NCBI RefSeq assembly: GCF_011378905.1 | Contig: NZ_WTPY01000023.1 | Coordinates: 1-64,000 of the forward strand | Length of the DNA: 64,000 nucleotides | Source: Paraglaciecola sp. 20A4 | GTDB taxonomy: Bacteria; Pseudomonadota; Gammaproteobacteria; Enterobacterales; Alteromonadaceae | Direction: 5' to 3' | Part shown: one piece after another, positions 63,950-64,000 of the stretch | How the letters are laid out: each line of letters begins with the position of its first letter | How positions within the stretch are numbered: position 1 is the first letter of the stretch | Notes under the pieces: model-generated | Told to the model about the DNA's origin: nothing | Seen by the model: the letters and a program-made list of their open reading frames with translations, nothing else | Database searches by the model: none | Program-made: the position numbers and the translations under genes

Positions 63950-64000
63950 ATGTCTCTTACCACTGAAATGGTTAATGAGTTTAATTTATTATTAAAGTTT
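63950..64000 (+). CDS. start of a TIGR02647-like small protein (partial)
   Basis: The window ends after 17 codons, MSLTTEMVNEFNLLLKF, with a clear ribosome site (CGAGGA, 7 bases upstream). The N-terminus resembles the small TIGR02647 family of gammaproteobacterial proteins (MxLTPELVEELNLLxxF...), whose function is unknown. The call rests on few residues. Confidence 0.5.
   Translation, partial: MSLTTEMVNEFNLLLKF

Overview
The window looks like chromosomal DNA of a marine gammaproteobacterium of the order Alteromonadales (Glaciecola/Paraglaciecola/Alteromonas type). This is inferred from gene content: a hexR / zwf-pgl-edd-glk-eda block, an argCBFGH-argA operon opposite argE, several TonB-dependent receptors, a DUF3718 protein, a HopJ-family protein and a VieB-like response regulator. 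No rRNA, tRNA or CRISPR array was seen.

Layout. (1) 1-13.1 kb is an accessory uptake locus, all on the minus strand and read right to left: ECF sigma factor, FecR-type anti-sigma factor, STN-containing TonB receptor, TAXI substrate-binding protein, fused TRAP permease, a second paralogous TonB receptor, and an FG-GAP/VCBS secreted protein. An IS66-like transposase tail sits at the left edge. The second receptor still carries, in frame upstream, a decayed STN domain with six stop codons. (2) 13.5-20.6 kb holds an NTF2-like secreted protein, two divergent TonB receptors and a membrane dipeptidase. (3) 20.7-25.9 kb holds a PagL-like lipid A deacylase, an unknown gene, a sulfur detoxification module (rhodanese, TSUP exporter, persulfide-dioxygenase-like hydrolase) and a TPR response regulator. 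(4) 26.1-31.8 kb is a valine/isobutyrate catabolic operon (mmsA, acyl-CoA dehydrogenase, 3-hydroxyisobutyryl-CoA hydrolase, mmsB, SDR). (5) 31.9-38.2 kb contains assorted genes: a DUF4397-like lipoprotein, a class II glutamine amidotransferase, DUF3718, trhO, an EF-hand protein, a saccharopine-dehydrogenase-like protein and a TonB receptor fragment. (6) 38.3-46.9 kb is the central carbon block: pyk, hexR, zwf-pgl-edd-glk-eda, with HexR-like palindromes. (7) 46.9-57.3 kb is arginine biosynthesis: argC-B-F-G-H-A leftward and argE rightward. (8) 57.4-64 kb holds mgsA, a CpxP-like protein with cpxRA, a lysophospholipase-like hydrolase, trmL, fre and the start of a TIGR02647-like gene.

The most notable observation is upstream of argC. 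There is a 21-codon leader ORF ending Leu-Tyr-Arg-Arg-stop (tandem CGA codons), a competing antiterminator pairing, and a strong intrinsic terminator with seven Ts, all before the argC start. This is the architecture of a ribosome-mediated transcription attenuator for arginine, a pathway classically described as controlled by the ArgR repressor in enteric bacteria.

Other points worth a look are the decayed STN domain retained in frame with no indels, the TonB receptor plus TAXI-TRAP uptake locus under an ECF sigma/anti-sigma pair, a CpxR-box-like direct repeat between cpxP-like and cpxRA, and a perfect palindrome in the divergent sulfur-detoxification promoter.
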